From contig CM067083.1 of the NCBI GenBank assembly GCA_034008185.1, positions 120,922,837 through 120,986,836 of the forward strand: a DNA stretch of 64,000 nt. The letters are read 5' to 3'. This stretch comes from Gorsachius magnificus (lineage: Eukaryota > Chordata > Aves > Pelecaniformes > Ardeidae). The position numbers were made by a program, and so were the translations under genes. A model generated the notes under the pieces. It did no database searches. It was not told the origin of the DNA and saw only the letters and a program-made list of their open reading frames with translations. Each line of letters begins with the position of its first letter. The first letter of the stretch is position 1. Positions 10,068-24,170 of the stretch are shown here, one piece after another.

Positions 10068-13000
10068 ATTGGGCTTTTGGCGCTTTTGCAATTGCAAATT
10101 ATTCACAATATCCAAGATAATTGAATGATACTAAGTTATTACTTAATCCATTACAGCAGTAAAAAGGAAGTTCATAACATTGTCTAATTTGGAACTGATA
10201 CAAAAAAAACCCCATTTCTTGCCATTATTTTGGCAAGGAAACAAACCTTTCTGTCTGATGTCCAGTTAAAAAAATTACAATTAATTGACTTGTAATGAAG
10301 GGAGTGAGAATTCATCTTCAGACTCTCTATGAAGACAGTAGAAATTAATAGTATCAAGATATGAAGTAATTTGAGATACTTGCCTTTCTTTTTAGCTGTT
10401 TTGATACGATATTTCAAGAAATGTCTGATCACATCCAAGCTGAGAAACCTTTTATGCCTTTGCCATGCATGTTTCTGAGTGCTATAAGCAGTATTTAGGT
10501 TTTTACCTGGATGTTACTGTAGACACAAAGAGCAGGCAATGTGGGCAATACAGTCAGAATATGAAGTTGTCTCTGGGTTAATTTACCTGCTGAAAGTACA
10601 GTAAATTAGTATGGCAGTCATGGTGCCGCAGGTTTCAGGATCTGAGGAGCCTCATATGTATGCTGAAGGTATTCTTTGTGATAGGTATTCTTTAGCTATG
10701 TAATTGTATCACATCTGTCGCAAGTTTCAGCTAATCCCTGCCATTTACTTAGGCACTATCTATCATTTAAAATCAAATACACTCTTACAATCATTTCACA
10801 ATCAGTTCAGCCTGGCTTAACACAGAATGACTCCCAGCAACTCCCAAGGGAGTGTCATATTTAAATAATCCCGATATTTAGTGTCTACTTTAATGGACAA
10901 ATAAAAATGGATTTGAAGTAGATTTACCCTTATTTTTTATGGGATTAAAAAGAAATGAAGCCTTACATTGTCCTTGAAAGATCAGTTCCATCATACAGTG
11001 CTGATATGAGGGTTGCAGAACAAACAGAAACAATCCAGTTCTTGATGCCAGGGCCCTTCTGTGCTAGTGTTTCACCCAACATCATGGCAGATTTGCATAG
11101 CTTTGGTATGCATGAAAGTGTAGAAAATGGCTTTTAGCACTGAAAGCCACTCTGCAGCTGGGGAGCACAGCAGCTATCATCGCGTTCTCTCGAATGCTAT
11201 GTGTACATTACAGGGTAGGCAGGTTTAGGCCACATTGACTGCTCACCAGCTGAGGACCCCCTCATAGTACAGTCCTTCCCAGCTAGCTTTGAGGAATTCA
11301 CTTCCATCACTTCCCTTCTCCAGGGTTTAAATCTCAGCAAGGGTATCAGGCAATTTGTTGTATACCAGGCCTCAGCAATGTTTAATATAGTTTCGCAAAT
11401 GTCGGCTTTAAGTGCTCATGGTCAGGCATTATCTGAAAAGCAGGTTGGAAAAGTACCGACATGATGGAAAAAAGGAGTTAGATCATTTAAAGACTTCAGC
11501 CTGAATATCAAATCATGTTCTCAAATCATAATGTAGCACAGATGTTTTCTACAATTCATATGGCTCCATGTCAGAAGAAGTCTAGGACACAAGACTAGAA
11601 GACAAGACTGAACTGTTAAATCTAGTCCCACTGATGTTGCAGATCACTGAACTAGTTTCTTTTCAAGTCATAAAATGTCCTCTTAAAACAAGTTTATATT
11701 TCTTGTCCCAATAGGTTGTTTCCCAACTTTGGCCAAGCACTTTAAACTAGTTAGAGCTGTTGTTGGGTTGCCAAGGAAGCGAGTTAAACAGAAGTACAGA
11801 CTATATCACTCCTCAGAAACAAGACATGACTTGTTGCTAAACAGGAATTACCTTTCACCACAGAAAATCAATATTATCTTTTCCTCTGAGTACAGATAAG
11901 GATTCCTCACTGCAATTCACATCATACAGTCACTGGGACTCTACAACCAAGAAGACCTCTCCTAACTGTCCTTCTTCAACAAAGGAAAGCAGGAAGAAGA
12001 ATAGCAAAATTTTGGATATAAAAAAATCAGATAAAATCATAGCTTTTTATTCTCTTTTTAACCATGCCATGTTTAATCACATGGTTTTTGAACTGGTAGA
12101 AGTAATTCAGAGATCTTATGGTGCCATGGATCACAAGTTGAAAGCCATGTTAGAGTAAGGCAGCAGCATCTTAGACAAAAATGAATAATTTCAAAGCTTA
12201 GTCAAGGAGGCTTGAGGATGGATCGCATATTCTCTGCTTGTTCAGTTCAAAGGAATAGCATCCTTTATCTACCCTTTCTCCTGAACGTACACAAGGTACC
12301 ACCTTGGAAGTAATAAGTTCATAGCAAATGGTCTAGAAATTATGAGATCATGAGACTGAGATCATGTGCATATAGTTTAAACAGGTCAGTTTGTTGCATT
12401 GTTCAGTCATGAGTGCTCGACAGTTACCTTTTGCATTTTAATGTCAAGCTTTGTAGTATTAATCTTGCAATTTAACAGGAGAAAGGAATAATGGAAATAT
12501 TTGCAGTTGTGAATGGGTACTGATATTTAATATTCAGAATAACCATAAAGGTAGAAACCCTGCATAAAGTTCATGGCCTTATGCATTCATAACATTAATA
12601 GCGAAGGATGGCATTCTATCTGCCCTAGCCCTAATGAAACGGATAATATATAAAGCATAATGAAGCATCATTCTAAAGCAAGTGGTTAGCGAGTCTATAT
12701 TTTAAAAGAGGTGGTACCCTCTTTTGCTTCATTTGCTTCAATTTCACTTGCTTCAATTAGAAAGAAGTAAAAAAAATAATAATCTAGTTTAGTCATTCAC
12801 TTGCAGTTATAAAAATATTCTCAGAGGTTTGCCACTGGACCTTTATTATTTAAAAATCGAATGTGACTGAAGTGCCAGACTTCAAGTGCTGTTATAATAA
12901 CCAGATCCACTGGTATTCAAGTGGTCTGGGGTTTTTTTTGAGACATAGTCATTGTACCTACGGTTTAAAATGAACATTTACTTAACAGAAACCTCTTTTC

Positions 13001-16000
13001 ACACAGCCTGGGACATTCAGGCAAGTTGTTTGCTGGGATATTTCCTTACTCAGGATATGCTGCAGGATTTCACACCATATTGCCTGCTTTGAGGACAAAC
13101 CTCTTACGAAAGTCAAAGAAACTAGGATGTTTCACAGGATAACCTTAACCTTTATAACAACTGCTCCACATACTCTGCTTGCGTGGTTGCCATGTGTCAG
13201 TTCGTTCACCCGAAAAAGTTCCTTCCGTGACATCTCAGCGCTGGTTTATAACCAGTTCTCCTGAAGGTGGGTGGAAGTGACCTCATATTTCCATTTCCTT
13301 CTGGATGAGCAGGGAGATGAAGCAAGGATGACAAAGTCTGATCCCGAGCGATGTCAAATGAATCTTCAGGGTAGCTAGAGTATCCTTTTCTTTTTTCCCC
13401 AAAGTTTTTGTTGCTTTAAAAGGCAAAAATATTCAATCTTTTCTTATTTTTATTCAGCCTCTTCTCTGATGTAAAGTGATACAAAATTCTGCTCCAAAAG
13501 GGGTAGATGTGGCTTTTCCAGTACAGTATATAATAGTATACACTCTGTCCCATAATCATGGGGTACATGTTTTCCTGTTGCTTAACTTCCTCCTTTTTCA
13601 GAGGTGATACAAGACACGGGCAGTTGTCAGCCATATCATCTCCAACTACTGACAGCAACAATATTAAAATATTACTCCAGTGATTCATGAAGGATTTCCC
13701 TTAGCTGGCACTGAATGCACTGAATGATGATTATACAATACGTGACCTTTTCAATGTTTAGAAACATTATATATGCTTTTACAGAAGTCAGTTTCAGCAC
13801 AGTGTCAAAATATTTACTTACTTATTGTGGATTTGGGCTTATAATGAGCTAAAGGATCCTGCCTCATTCATCCAAAGTAATTGAAGGGATAATTGACTGC
13901 AAGCAATTTCTACCAGCCACCTGCATGAAAGAGCATTTGTTGAAATTGCCTTTTCCCTGTAAGCAATTATCAGATTTGTTACTGACAGTATCACATTGAG
14001 CTTCATTAACCAACAGCTCCTGAATCCTGCAAAACCGAATGTGCTTAATTATAATCCCAGCCTACTATGCTTATTATTGCAAATGCATCCTAACCATAAA
14101 AATTAAACCTATTAATTGCAGCTTTACAGCAGGATGAAGCAATAGCCCAGTTAGATTTTTCCAGTTTGCATTTGGCATGGAGATTGTGTGGTTGGACAGC
14201 AACACACTATAATTATTGACAACTGAAGGGAGGTTTTGTCACCTTCCTAATACTTCTAAAAACTGAGATTTGATACTGTGCTAGTTGCTGTGTTAGCACG
14301 ACTTTATGTTGCGGTGCTCTCACTACTAAATGATAGTTTTGTAAGCAGTGGAGCTACTGAAGCTGCAGATGGGATTGAGCTGGCAGATTAAGACACCTTT
14401 ATTTACGTGACTACGTGTAGGTGTGCACTAGGTGTTCAGATCACATTGCAGTCAGCAGAGCTCAGACACTACAGGGAAATCTACAGTTGTTCAGATGACC
14501 GTGTCTGAATAGCCCCGAGATTATCATCGCCTTTCTCCTCCTAGGGGCACAGATTTCCATTTCTGTTCTCTGTCTAGTCAGTAGTTTTAATATATTTTTA
14601 GAAGTGTAGTACCTGCAATGAGTTTGATGCTAGGAAATAATCCTGAGCACTGGCACCTGTTTGCTGTGTTTGCATGGGTCCTGGCCTGCTGTTGGCCTGG
14701 GACAATTTGCACTCTCCCAAACAATTCCCAGGCATGATCTGAGAGTTAACATGGACCAAAGAGCATTACTAAGAGACCATTTGGATGTGTCTGCCTGGTT
14801 TTAGAAGTTAAAAAAAAGTTAATATTATGGCATGGCTTGACCATGCACTTGTGCCTATAGGCACAGTGTGAAGTATAGCTATAGCCAGCAAAATCCCTCT
14901 TTTTTATCAACCATAATAAGGTTGAAGATGGATTCAAAAGTTGTTAAGGCAAATAGTGACTACCAAGATAGATGTACAGGTGAAATGTGGTTAGTTATGA
15001 TAGCATTTAAACCATACACTAGCTGAGACAAGCATGACTCGATTAAACTAGTCTGAAATCGTACTAGTAAAATATGGGGTACAAACTCCACTACATGGAG
15101 TGGGTTACCATGGCTGCTTCTAGAAGGTCATACTCCAGATGTTGCAGCCACAGTCCTTCACTGGGACACTTACGTTTGCCGCAGTGAGTATTTTTTGCAT
15201 TCTGTCACATCCACATATGGCAATGGCATGCCAACAGACCTCTCGTTATTTAAAGACTACCTGAGTAAGCTAAACATTGTCAGAGCCTATTCTGACACCA
15301 TGAGACCAGCTACCACAATCTGCCACGTTTGTGCTCTGAAAGAGGGAGCCTGCATCTCACTGTGTGCTCAGAACAGCTCTGGTGTAGCTCCTGAACCCTG
15401 CCTAGGGTCTGGATGGGATAGTGCTCATGGATACAAACCCAGACAGCTTCAGGGACCATTCTAACACTTCAGCAGTGTAGACAAAAATCAAATTCCAGTG
15501 CAAAGCCATGGGGCCCAGCACTGTTGAATTCACTAATTCAAGCAGGAGTCACAATGCTTCACCAACTCTGCACATGAAATGTAGTTTAAATGAGTACAGT
15601 ACAACATGTAATGCCCCACTGAGGTACATCGTGCAGGTGGAGCTCTGAACTGAAACATTTGCTAAAGATCTAACAGTCTTAGGGGATGACCTTTGCTCTG
15701 AGGACTTGCAATGAACCATTTTATTCTGTAATAAAATTTGCAACTTAAAACAGTTCTGAGTATTTTAGGGAGAGATTAAAATGCTCCCAGCTTACAGCCA
15801 CGCCGCAAAGACACCCCAGTCTGTGTAGCGTGAGTTAACCCAGAACCTGAAGTGCTGAAGGTAAATTTCACAAATGCTCCAGTTAACACATGGGTGCCAG
15901 GAAGCACCGAACAGCATGCACTTTCTGCCTCAAATTGGCTCCAGTCTGACGGTTCTTTCTTACATGCCATTCCATGCTGTATATAAGGCCTTCCTTGCTT

Positions 16001-16137
16001 TGCTTTGCAGATCATTCATTGAATTCAACAACCCTATCTTTCAAGCAACATGTTTTTTAAGATGAACAAGGAATTCTCTCCCGTAGTTGAGATTTAATTT
16101 GATCTTTTTCCTTGGTTACTGATTGCAAAAAAAAAGT
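10068..16137. other. Unique AT-rich non-coding sequence
   Basis: Six kilobases without a recognisable transposon or gene. Open frames are all at or below 90 codons. A homeodomain-motif-rich stretch near 14000-14170 is listed separately. Confidence 0.55.
14000..14170. promoter_or_regulatory. Candidate conserved non-coding element
   Basis: Dense in homeodomain-type words: CTTAATTATAATCCC at 14044-14058 (TAATTA plus an OTX-like TAATCC), TTATTATTGCAAATGCAT at 14071-14088, and TATTAATTGCAG a little further on. The texture resembles vertebrate developmental enhancers. AT-rich DNA makes such words by chance, so this is weak without conservation data. Confidence 0.2.
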
Positions 16138-16167
16138 ATATATATAGATATATATATCTATATATAT
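16138..16167. repeat. 30-bp perfect TA-rich palindrome
   Basis: An alternating TA tract interrupted symmetrically by AGATATATATATCT (16146-16159), giving a perfect inverted repeat with no spacer. It could extrude as a cruciform. The next flanking bases no longer pair. Confidence 0.85.
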
Positions 16168-16170
16168 CTC

Positions 16171-19100
16171 GTTCTGGACTGATTTACAAAACAGATACAG
16201 AGGCAACCTCTTAAATCGATGGTGGTTCTTTTGAAGTACAAAAGTCATGCAGGGTTAATCTCTTTGTCACTGTGTAATGGGACTTGATTCTGAGTTGCAA
16301 AGCTCGTTATTCCTTTCTCATGTTCCCTTCTTATTGCTCATTTAAGTAAATGATTCCTATTCCTAAACTTTTTCTTACCCCATTCTGAAATTCTAGAACA
16401 TAATTGTTGGGTCTAATGAATTGTTCTTCTGGAGCTTTCTCACTTTCTGTTCCCAAAATTCTGCTTAGGGTCTTCATGCATATCAAAATAACTTTTCAAA
16501 TCTTATAAAAACATGACATCAAATCCCCTTATGAAAATCCTGTTGTGAATCATAACGGACACAGAAAAAAGAGTTTAATCCAACTGTCTTTATTAATGCC
16601 TAGAAGTACTGCTCTGCCTACATTGTAAACATTACATTATTCTTCAAGGGTATGGATTTGTTTGATAGAAGATCATCACAAAATTAAAGTCAATATATTT
16701 AAATCTATCTCCTGAAAACTTGTTTTCATTATTGATATATTTATGACACTATGTTAAGCCTAGTGATAGGGAAGTCTGGTATTGAAAATAAACATTTTGC
16801 AAGAAGTCTTTGTAACGTTAAAAAACCTTTCCTTTCCTGTTGAGTCAGCTGCTCCCCTTCCATTCACATACAAAACAATTTTCAAAAATGTTTGTTAGCA
16901 TCCACCTTCTCTCAGTGCTTAAAGGTGAAATTGGATGCATTAAGTATTTGTATAAAATAAATATAAACAATGGTGAAATTATATCTGTTGTTACGGTAAT
17001 TAAAGTAGAAAATACCTGATCCTTTCACAAAAATCAAGAAGCAGAAGAATCTTGTCAATTATTATTTTTCAAATGAAGAGACAGTTTAAAAGAAACAATT
17101 TAACTAAATTAATACATATAATTAAAATAACGTTTTTAATTTTTTAATTTAATTCCCTCCAGAAATGTTGATAGAAAGATCTTAGAGAAAATGAACTGTT
17201 AAGGTATTTTTATAAGATCAATCAGAAACAGTAAATTTTTCCTTTCAAAATGCTGAAGTAAATATGTTGAAGAGAAAATCAATGAATGATTTGTCTTATT
17301 TAATTTTCTTGCAGGGCACACCATGCAGTCCTTGTTTATGGATCCTAAACATAGAATCCACTTTATTTATACTAGGTTTTGAAATGTCTCTGAAAAACAG
17401 CAATAATTACCCCAAATTACTTTTGCCAATATGACACACTTTAGATCAGAATTGTCCTCCCGAGATAAACAGATTCCTTAGTTCAGTCCTAGTCTGTTGG
17501 GGTTTTCTGTATTGAGATTTTCAAAAGTGCATCAGTTATGAATTCTCTTTTTGATGTTGATTCCTCCTTGCACAGGTACAAAACGTACTTAACCTTTGTC
17601 AAGAGGCAGGTCATGCTTTCAACTACGAGTTTCTATTTTTTAGTTTGCTTTTCCTTTTTAGGCGTACCTTTCTCTTAATGCAAGACAATCCATGAGATAA
17701 ATCTCAATATGTGTGATGAGTTTAATTATAAGGTGCTGGTTTCCCAAGTGATGTGTGATGGTTAAAGAGATTTACTTTGGTTCATTACCTTTATAAATCA
17801 TATAACATCCATAAAACATTCAGCAAGGTCTAAGCCACCTAAGCTGATTGCACGACAGGTTTCTTCCTTAGGGTATTTGCAGAGCTTCACACTATTTGTC
17901 TGGGTTTTCCTGCATGTTGCACCAGCATGTTCTCTCAAAATACGGCATTCATGAACTCTTTGGAGATGTTTCGTTCTGCCTATTCACCCTGCATCATTGG
18001 GCCATAACTCATCATTGATGCCTTTGGGCACTATTACCACGTAACCCCTATTACCATAACTTACCCCATAAACAAGGCTAACTATGGAGTCTCAGATATG
18101 TGGTACAGAAGTAATAGCCCATTACTTTACAATATTACCATGAAAAGAACGTTAGATCACCTTAAAATTTTCCCATGTCAAAAATATGACTTAAATAGAA
18201 GAAATGTGAGCTTGGCAATTTTTTGTGGAGTCATATCTGTGTAAAATGTTTATGTTTCTGATTTTGATACTACAGACCGTGATGAAACAATAGCGGTAAC
18301 TGGCTATCACTGCCAGTTTATCTGCATAAAAAGTGTAGACTTCATCAAAAGCATAGACCTCATCACAGATAAAAGGAATGGGATAAAATTACTCGGAGTG
18401 GAGCAGGACACAGCAACAGAACTTACACCTTAGGTATTATTATAGCATTCCTGTAAATATAGATGGCTACATATGAAGTAGTTACTTTTCTGTTCGAAGT
18501 GGATGAGACGGTGGCAGCATTTTAATGACACAATTCATAATGGAGATTTTAGTATTTGCCCTAGGATGAGATGAACTGAAATCTGGAACCACCCATTTCC
18601 TCTTTTAAGTACAATAGGGAGACTCAAAAGGCTTTCAAAGGGTTTTTCACTTCATTGTTTGCCACAACTGGAGGAGCTGTACCTTCAGGGCTTACTTCAA
18701 TGGCCTACTTTGCAAGCAAATGACTTGAAGAGTACTATCTAAGTAGAGAACAATTATTCTCTTGTGCTTGCATCTGGATCACCTAGGAAAAGGACAAAAG
18801 TTTAAAGAACAAGTTGGTTTTTTTATCCATGATGGAAACTTCATTTAACATAGATCTATTAACTATAAACTAAATATATTCACAAATAAGCCTGTATATG
18901 CAAATATACTTAAGCATATATACATACATGAAGTTTACTTTTTCCTCTTTACTGACATTTTAAAGAGGAATTTTTGTCTTTTTAATCTAAAAACTTTTAT
19001 TTTAAACATTACTTGTCTCATAAAATTTAACCACAAAAGTTGACAAAAACCCCAAAACACATTTTCAAGAGTATTATTGAAAAGGTCCTTCTTCCCTTCC

Positions 19101-19449
19101 AGGTTGACCGTCATCCTTAATTGCCTTAATGTGGAGAATAGTTCCTCCCCAAACCTGCTTTTTTTGGAAATGGGCACAGCTCATTGCAATGTTCAATGAG
19201 AAAAATTAGTTCTTGGAGTTCTTGGAGTTCTTGACTTTAATAAGGTTCGTATAAGGTTTTAATAAGGGATGACTTCTGTTTAAACAGTAATTTAATTAGT
19301 AAGATGATATTACACTTTTCCTACGTCTGTATATACAGAAATATCATCAACATACTTGATATCTGAAGATCTTAAATGATACTTAATGCCATTTTATGTA
19401 GGAAATTAAATATGGTGGAAATCAAGATTTGATAACAAGAATAGTAATG
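16171..19449. other. Unique AT-rich non-coding sequence
   Basis: No recognisable repeat or gene. A small 9-bp repeat (TTCTTGGAG, about 2.6 units) sits at 19210-19234. The minus frame at 18935-19177 (80 codons) is unremarkable. Confidence 0.55.
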
Positions 19450-19528
19450 TTGGGGGTTGGACTAGATGACTCTAAAGCTCCCTTTTCAACCCAAACCATT
19501 CTATAATTCTGTGATTCTAGGATTCTGT
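19450..19528 (+). repeat. CR1 LINE, short 3' tail
   Basis: Plus-strand CR1 3' end: GTTGGGGGTTGGACTAGATG, then a CCCTTTTCAACCCAAACCATT stretch, ending in degenerate tail repeats (ATTCTATA, ATTCTGTG, ATTCTAGG). It is 5'-truncated to about 80 bp, with a few substitutions. Confidence 0.92.
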
Positions 19529-22500
19529 TTAAAACTAACACCCACTACTACCTGGATAAGAGTGGTCAAACCTTCAAGGCATAAAAATGCCACAACTACT
19601 CTTATTTTTCTGGTGTTTGATTTTAGCTGAACTCAGTGCTGAGCATGTTTTCAAACATACTTTGAGAGGGGAATACATAAATTGTGTCTATTTTTAATTA
19701 CAAACTTCGAATCTATAAAGTCTGTGCAAGGAAAATGGAGTCTGTCTTGTTTAATTAACTAAGAAAATAGTTTGGATAAACCTCTGCAGCTCCAGACTGT
19801 TATAAGATTAGAGGTAGGAGGTGTTTTAATGGATTGGTCCTTTGTAACATATTGGTCCATATGGACCATAGATAACAAAGTGCAATCTGTGTTTTAAATG
19901 AAGTAAATGGGTGTTGGCACTCACTTTGTTTAATTGTGAAAATATTTTGCAAATATAAAATGGAACTTAGATGGAATTAGGTGTTATGTTTTAAAAGTTC
20001 AGTTCTCTAACTCCCCTAGTTAACTGCATAGTCATTTCAGAGTTATAGCTATCTCTGTTTTGCAACAATAAAATTCTCCAGAGCTTGGTACACCATAATT
20101 TTTTACAAATGAGCACATAAGTGTTTGTTTCCTGCCTAGGTTCAGCCTTGACTCACAAAGATGACGTTCTCTTGCCTGTGTCATTTGAGGAAGGAGCCCT
20201 GGTTGGTATCCTCTGAATATGTTTTAGGTGTATCATGGAGACTGGACACGACAGTGAAGCCTGGCTGCTGTTTTGATGTAATAAAGTGAAACATCAGCAA
20301 CAGAAGCTCCCGGACACAGCTGGTAATGTTCCACTTCCTTATGACACTTCAGTGGCTAAAAATGTACAAAAAATGTAGAAGGAAAGGGCTGCATTTCTTT
20401 TCCTCCTGAATAGAAGTTCAAGCATTTGGTCTTCTCAGACAAGACCCCAACATGAACAACTTCTCACTTCTGACTTCTGATTTCATTTCCATCCCCATGT
20501 CCCTTTAGAAACCTGTCCCTTTGTTGCTTGCTCAGTGCCTGACCAAAGTAAAAGGGATTCAACACTGCAGTGAGGACGAGTAAATTATCAACAAGATGCT
20601 CAACAGAGTCATGATGAATGTTAGGAAAGAAACTGAAATACGGATCATTAACCAGGGCTTCCCATTTAATCGAAAGTTCGGTTAATCTTTAACAATCTTC
20701 TCCTATCTGGAAAGGGTGCTCTTTTTTATGCCATTTTAACTTATTATTCTACATAGCAACAAACTAGTGTACATACATATATGTATATATATGGAGAGAA
20801 AAGGGGAGGAGGAAGAGAGTTAGTTGGTGACAACTAATAGAATAAAATCAAATGTTTCTTAGGGATTATCTAAAACAATGAAGTCCCATTTTCCTCCCAT
20901 TTTAACATATCTATGCTATAGCTTAATTTTGAATCATATTTCTTGAGCATTTTTAGCTATCTCCCCAGCACAGAGGCTGAGAACTGAACAACTGGTCTCT
21001 GGTCACTTAGAGCAGGATCCATTTCCTCTACTTTAGACATGTACTTTATAGCTGTCTCATATTAATTTCTTCGTCTAGACTCCCTTTACAGTCAGGGGAG
21101 AGAAAGCTTCTGGTTGCAAATCATTTTATCCTAACTAGATGGCTAATAACGGTGGGTTACAACATATACATATGTATCTATATCTTTCCGTGGACTACAA
21201 ACCAACCACGCACTGATTTCAGACATAGTCAATTGGACTGTCAACATCTAAAGCTTGGGGATGCGAATCTGACCATCTATGCCATCTCCTAATGATAGCT
21301 TGAAGTCTAAACTCGCCCATCTTTGATGCCACAGCCCTCTGCGTGCAGAGCTGATGGACACACTGCCACGAAACCTGTCATGTTCACAGAAGATGGGTGG
21401 GATGTGGAGCACGCCCTGTTTACAGCATCCCCAGAGGGTGCTCTTTCAGGGTATTATGGCCATAGTGTTTATCCCAGAGGAATGGAGACAATGGCTGGGC
21501 TTGTGCATTCCTTTATTTTGGTTTTCCACCAGGGAGGCTATCCACAGTACTTCCAAATCTGTTCACTCTTAGGGCTCTGAAGGGAGGCCCCTTTTTTAAA
21601 AAAAAGTTTACCTAGGAGCAAGAGCAAGCAACATCAGGGAAGAAGGCACTATGGGAAAGAACACCACAGAATACTGTGCAAGCAGAAAGACTTTTCTATT
21701 TTCTTACATGCATAATATGGAATGGCTCTACCAAACTGGAATGAGGAAAAGATACAATCAGATTAGATGATTAATGTGATCTGGAGTAAAGTTCTTCCAG
21801 TCTCTCCTGTTGAAAGAATAGATTTTATTGTGAAATAATTAATTATTATTTTAGCTGGAGAGATGAAGCATGTGAGGCAACATTATTGTATTCCTTGATA
21901 GCTGCAGAACGCTTTGGTATTCTGTGGAAAAACAGAGCTGCTTCTCTTGCATCCAATCAGTCTGTGTCATCATTTGAAATTGTATCTCTAACTCCTGAGT
22001 ACTTTTATCTACTTCTAATTCACTTATAATAAAATACCCTAAAATAGAAAATATTTTAATGTCCCTAAAAGTCCTGTTTCTCATCTGTAGCTACATATTT
22101 TACTACCAGAAAATACTTAACTAGCTTACATAACTAACATTAATAGAGGGGCTGTGATGAAAATAAATTGTAAATTTATTTTTGGGCTTCAGGGCTGTCA
22201 TTAGCTACAGTGTCTCTCCACATAGTCCCCTGACTTTATGAATCTCACCCTTTAGTTTCAACTGTATTGTATTTGGGCATGGGTAACTATTTTAAAATTG
22301 GAAAATCTTCCCTAGAGAAGGAAGCTTAAAATTAGGTTCTGCAAAATCTCAAGATCCTTTATCCATTTAGCCCTTTAGTCCAAGGTCTTGATCTTGAGGA
22401 GGCATTAGAATGGCCTTTGAATGACTGTCATTTCTGCATCTAACTATAGAAAGAAAATAAAACAGAAAATAAATACATAGATAAAAGCATACGCAGCCAT

Positions 22501-24170
22501 TGTGAGACTGTGGATGAAGATTTTTGGACATCCTAGGACATTATTATTTTTTTAGACCTGGTGGAGCTCTGTTTAAATGATGCCAGTAGGGTCTGCAAAT
22601 CCAGCCCATGAAGAAAGGCGGAACTTTCAAAAATATCTGGCAAGTGCACCCATGTTGCCCATCCCTAAAAGAAAGAGAGAATTGTCACATCTCCATAATT
22701 TCATTGTATATCTTTAAACTCCCAGTGGGCAAATTAAAGACCCTGGTTTGTTTAAATGATTTCTAATGACACACTCTGGGGACCACTGATCATTTCTCCT
22801 ACTACGAAATTATGACTTTCAGGGGGATCTAACTTGCTGTGAACCTGGGAACTTTTGCAGCTAATATTCAGCTGCTAATTAGTCTGATTATCAGAGAGTG
22901 TAGTGATTTAAAAAAAAAAAAAATAAAAGAGAATGGCAAATACATGCTCACTGAGGGCTTAAAAACATTAGAACAATTAAGAAGTTGAATATGTGTGCAT
23001 GGGGTTAAACATGTGAAATTCCCTGCCTATGCTGGATTGAACCTCTTCAAAATAAGAAAAAAATTTAAATACATCAGAGGTGTGAAGGTAAAACTCCTGG
23101 TTTCCTATATTTTTCACTAATTGTGGATTGAGGTTATTACTTAAAGCCATTTAAATTTACTTTTGGTTTTAGCTCAGTCAGTGTTCAGAAAAGAGCTACT
23201 GTAGGTTGGCTGCAGTATCACTCCAAAATAAATATTTCCTGGGGTGCAACTGAATTTTTTTCTCTCCATTCCTCTGTTCAGCTGTAGAAAATACCTCTGG
23301 AGGACTGAAAAGAAAGGGTTTCTGCTAAAGGGGACTGGGAAAACTGTGATTTTCCCAGGTCTAAAGTGAAGAATTCAGGTCTCCTGAACCCCTACCAGGC
23401 AGCAGTAAAACCTCACTGATCCATACCCTTAGACCAACTACATTTTCTTCCAAAGTCCCTCTTTCAATGAAGTGAATATATAAGTCCGCATGCAATGATC
23501 TGGGTTTTGTCATAAACAGAAATGTCAAACAGCTGCAGAAGCCATTTTAACTTCATTCTTTTACTACTCCGTACTTAATTAGAAAGGAAAGACAAGTCTT
23601 CAAGCAGTATTGGTCTCTACCATGTAGGCTGTATCATGCACCCCACTGTGCATGCACACATACAAATACAGATGTTCAGGAACACTTGCGTTCACTTGAA
23701 ATAGTGTGTTACAACTGTTAGTGATTTCTGAGGCTGTCATGGCATCTTAAATCTTTTCCTATACCTTGTAGCAGAGCTGATTTGAGACATCTTAGGCAAA
23801 ATTGCATTTTGTAACTGTGACAGAAGAAGTGTGAAAGTTTTTATGGAGATAGATGTGATGATGAGTCACAAGAAGGATCAGTGGGGTTCTGGAGGATGAA
23901 GATATGGGTTTGAAGGAAGTTCCAGCAATGCGAAGGGGGCCTTAGGGATGATATCAAGAATGGTCAATGAAGATTTGAAGAGCAGTGAATGATTTCAGGA
24001 AGTAATTCCTGGGAAAAAACGACCTCTCCTCTTTTCTTACCTTTCATTAACCTCCCCTTGACAGCTGATCAGACTGTGAGGTTGCATTGGGACCGTAGCA
24101 TGCTCTTCCACTGCCAGGATCCTTATCCCCAAAAAGCACCTTCTATCGCACACATTCCCTTATAGAATCA
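19529..24170. other. Unique AT-rich non-coding sequence
   Basis: Nothing gene-like. Small TA-rich palindromic words lie at about 20772-20792 and 21164-21175 (ATACATATGTAT), and an A-rich tract at 22908-22928. Two overlapping plus frames at 21323-21580 are short and unrecognised. Confidence 0.55.
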
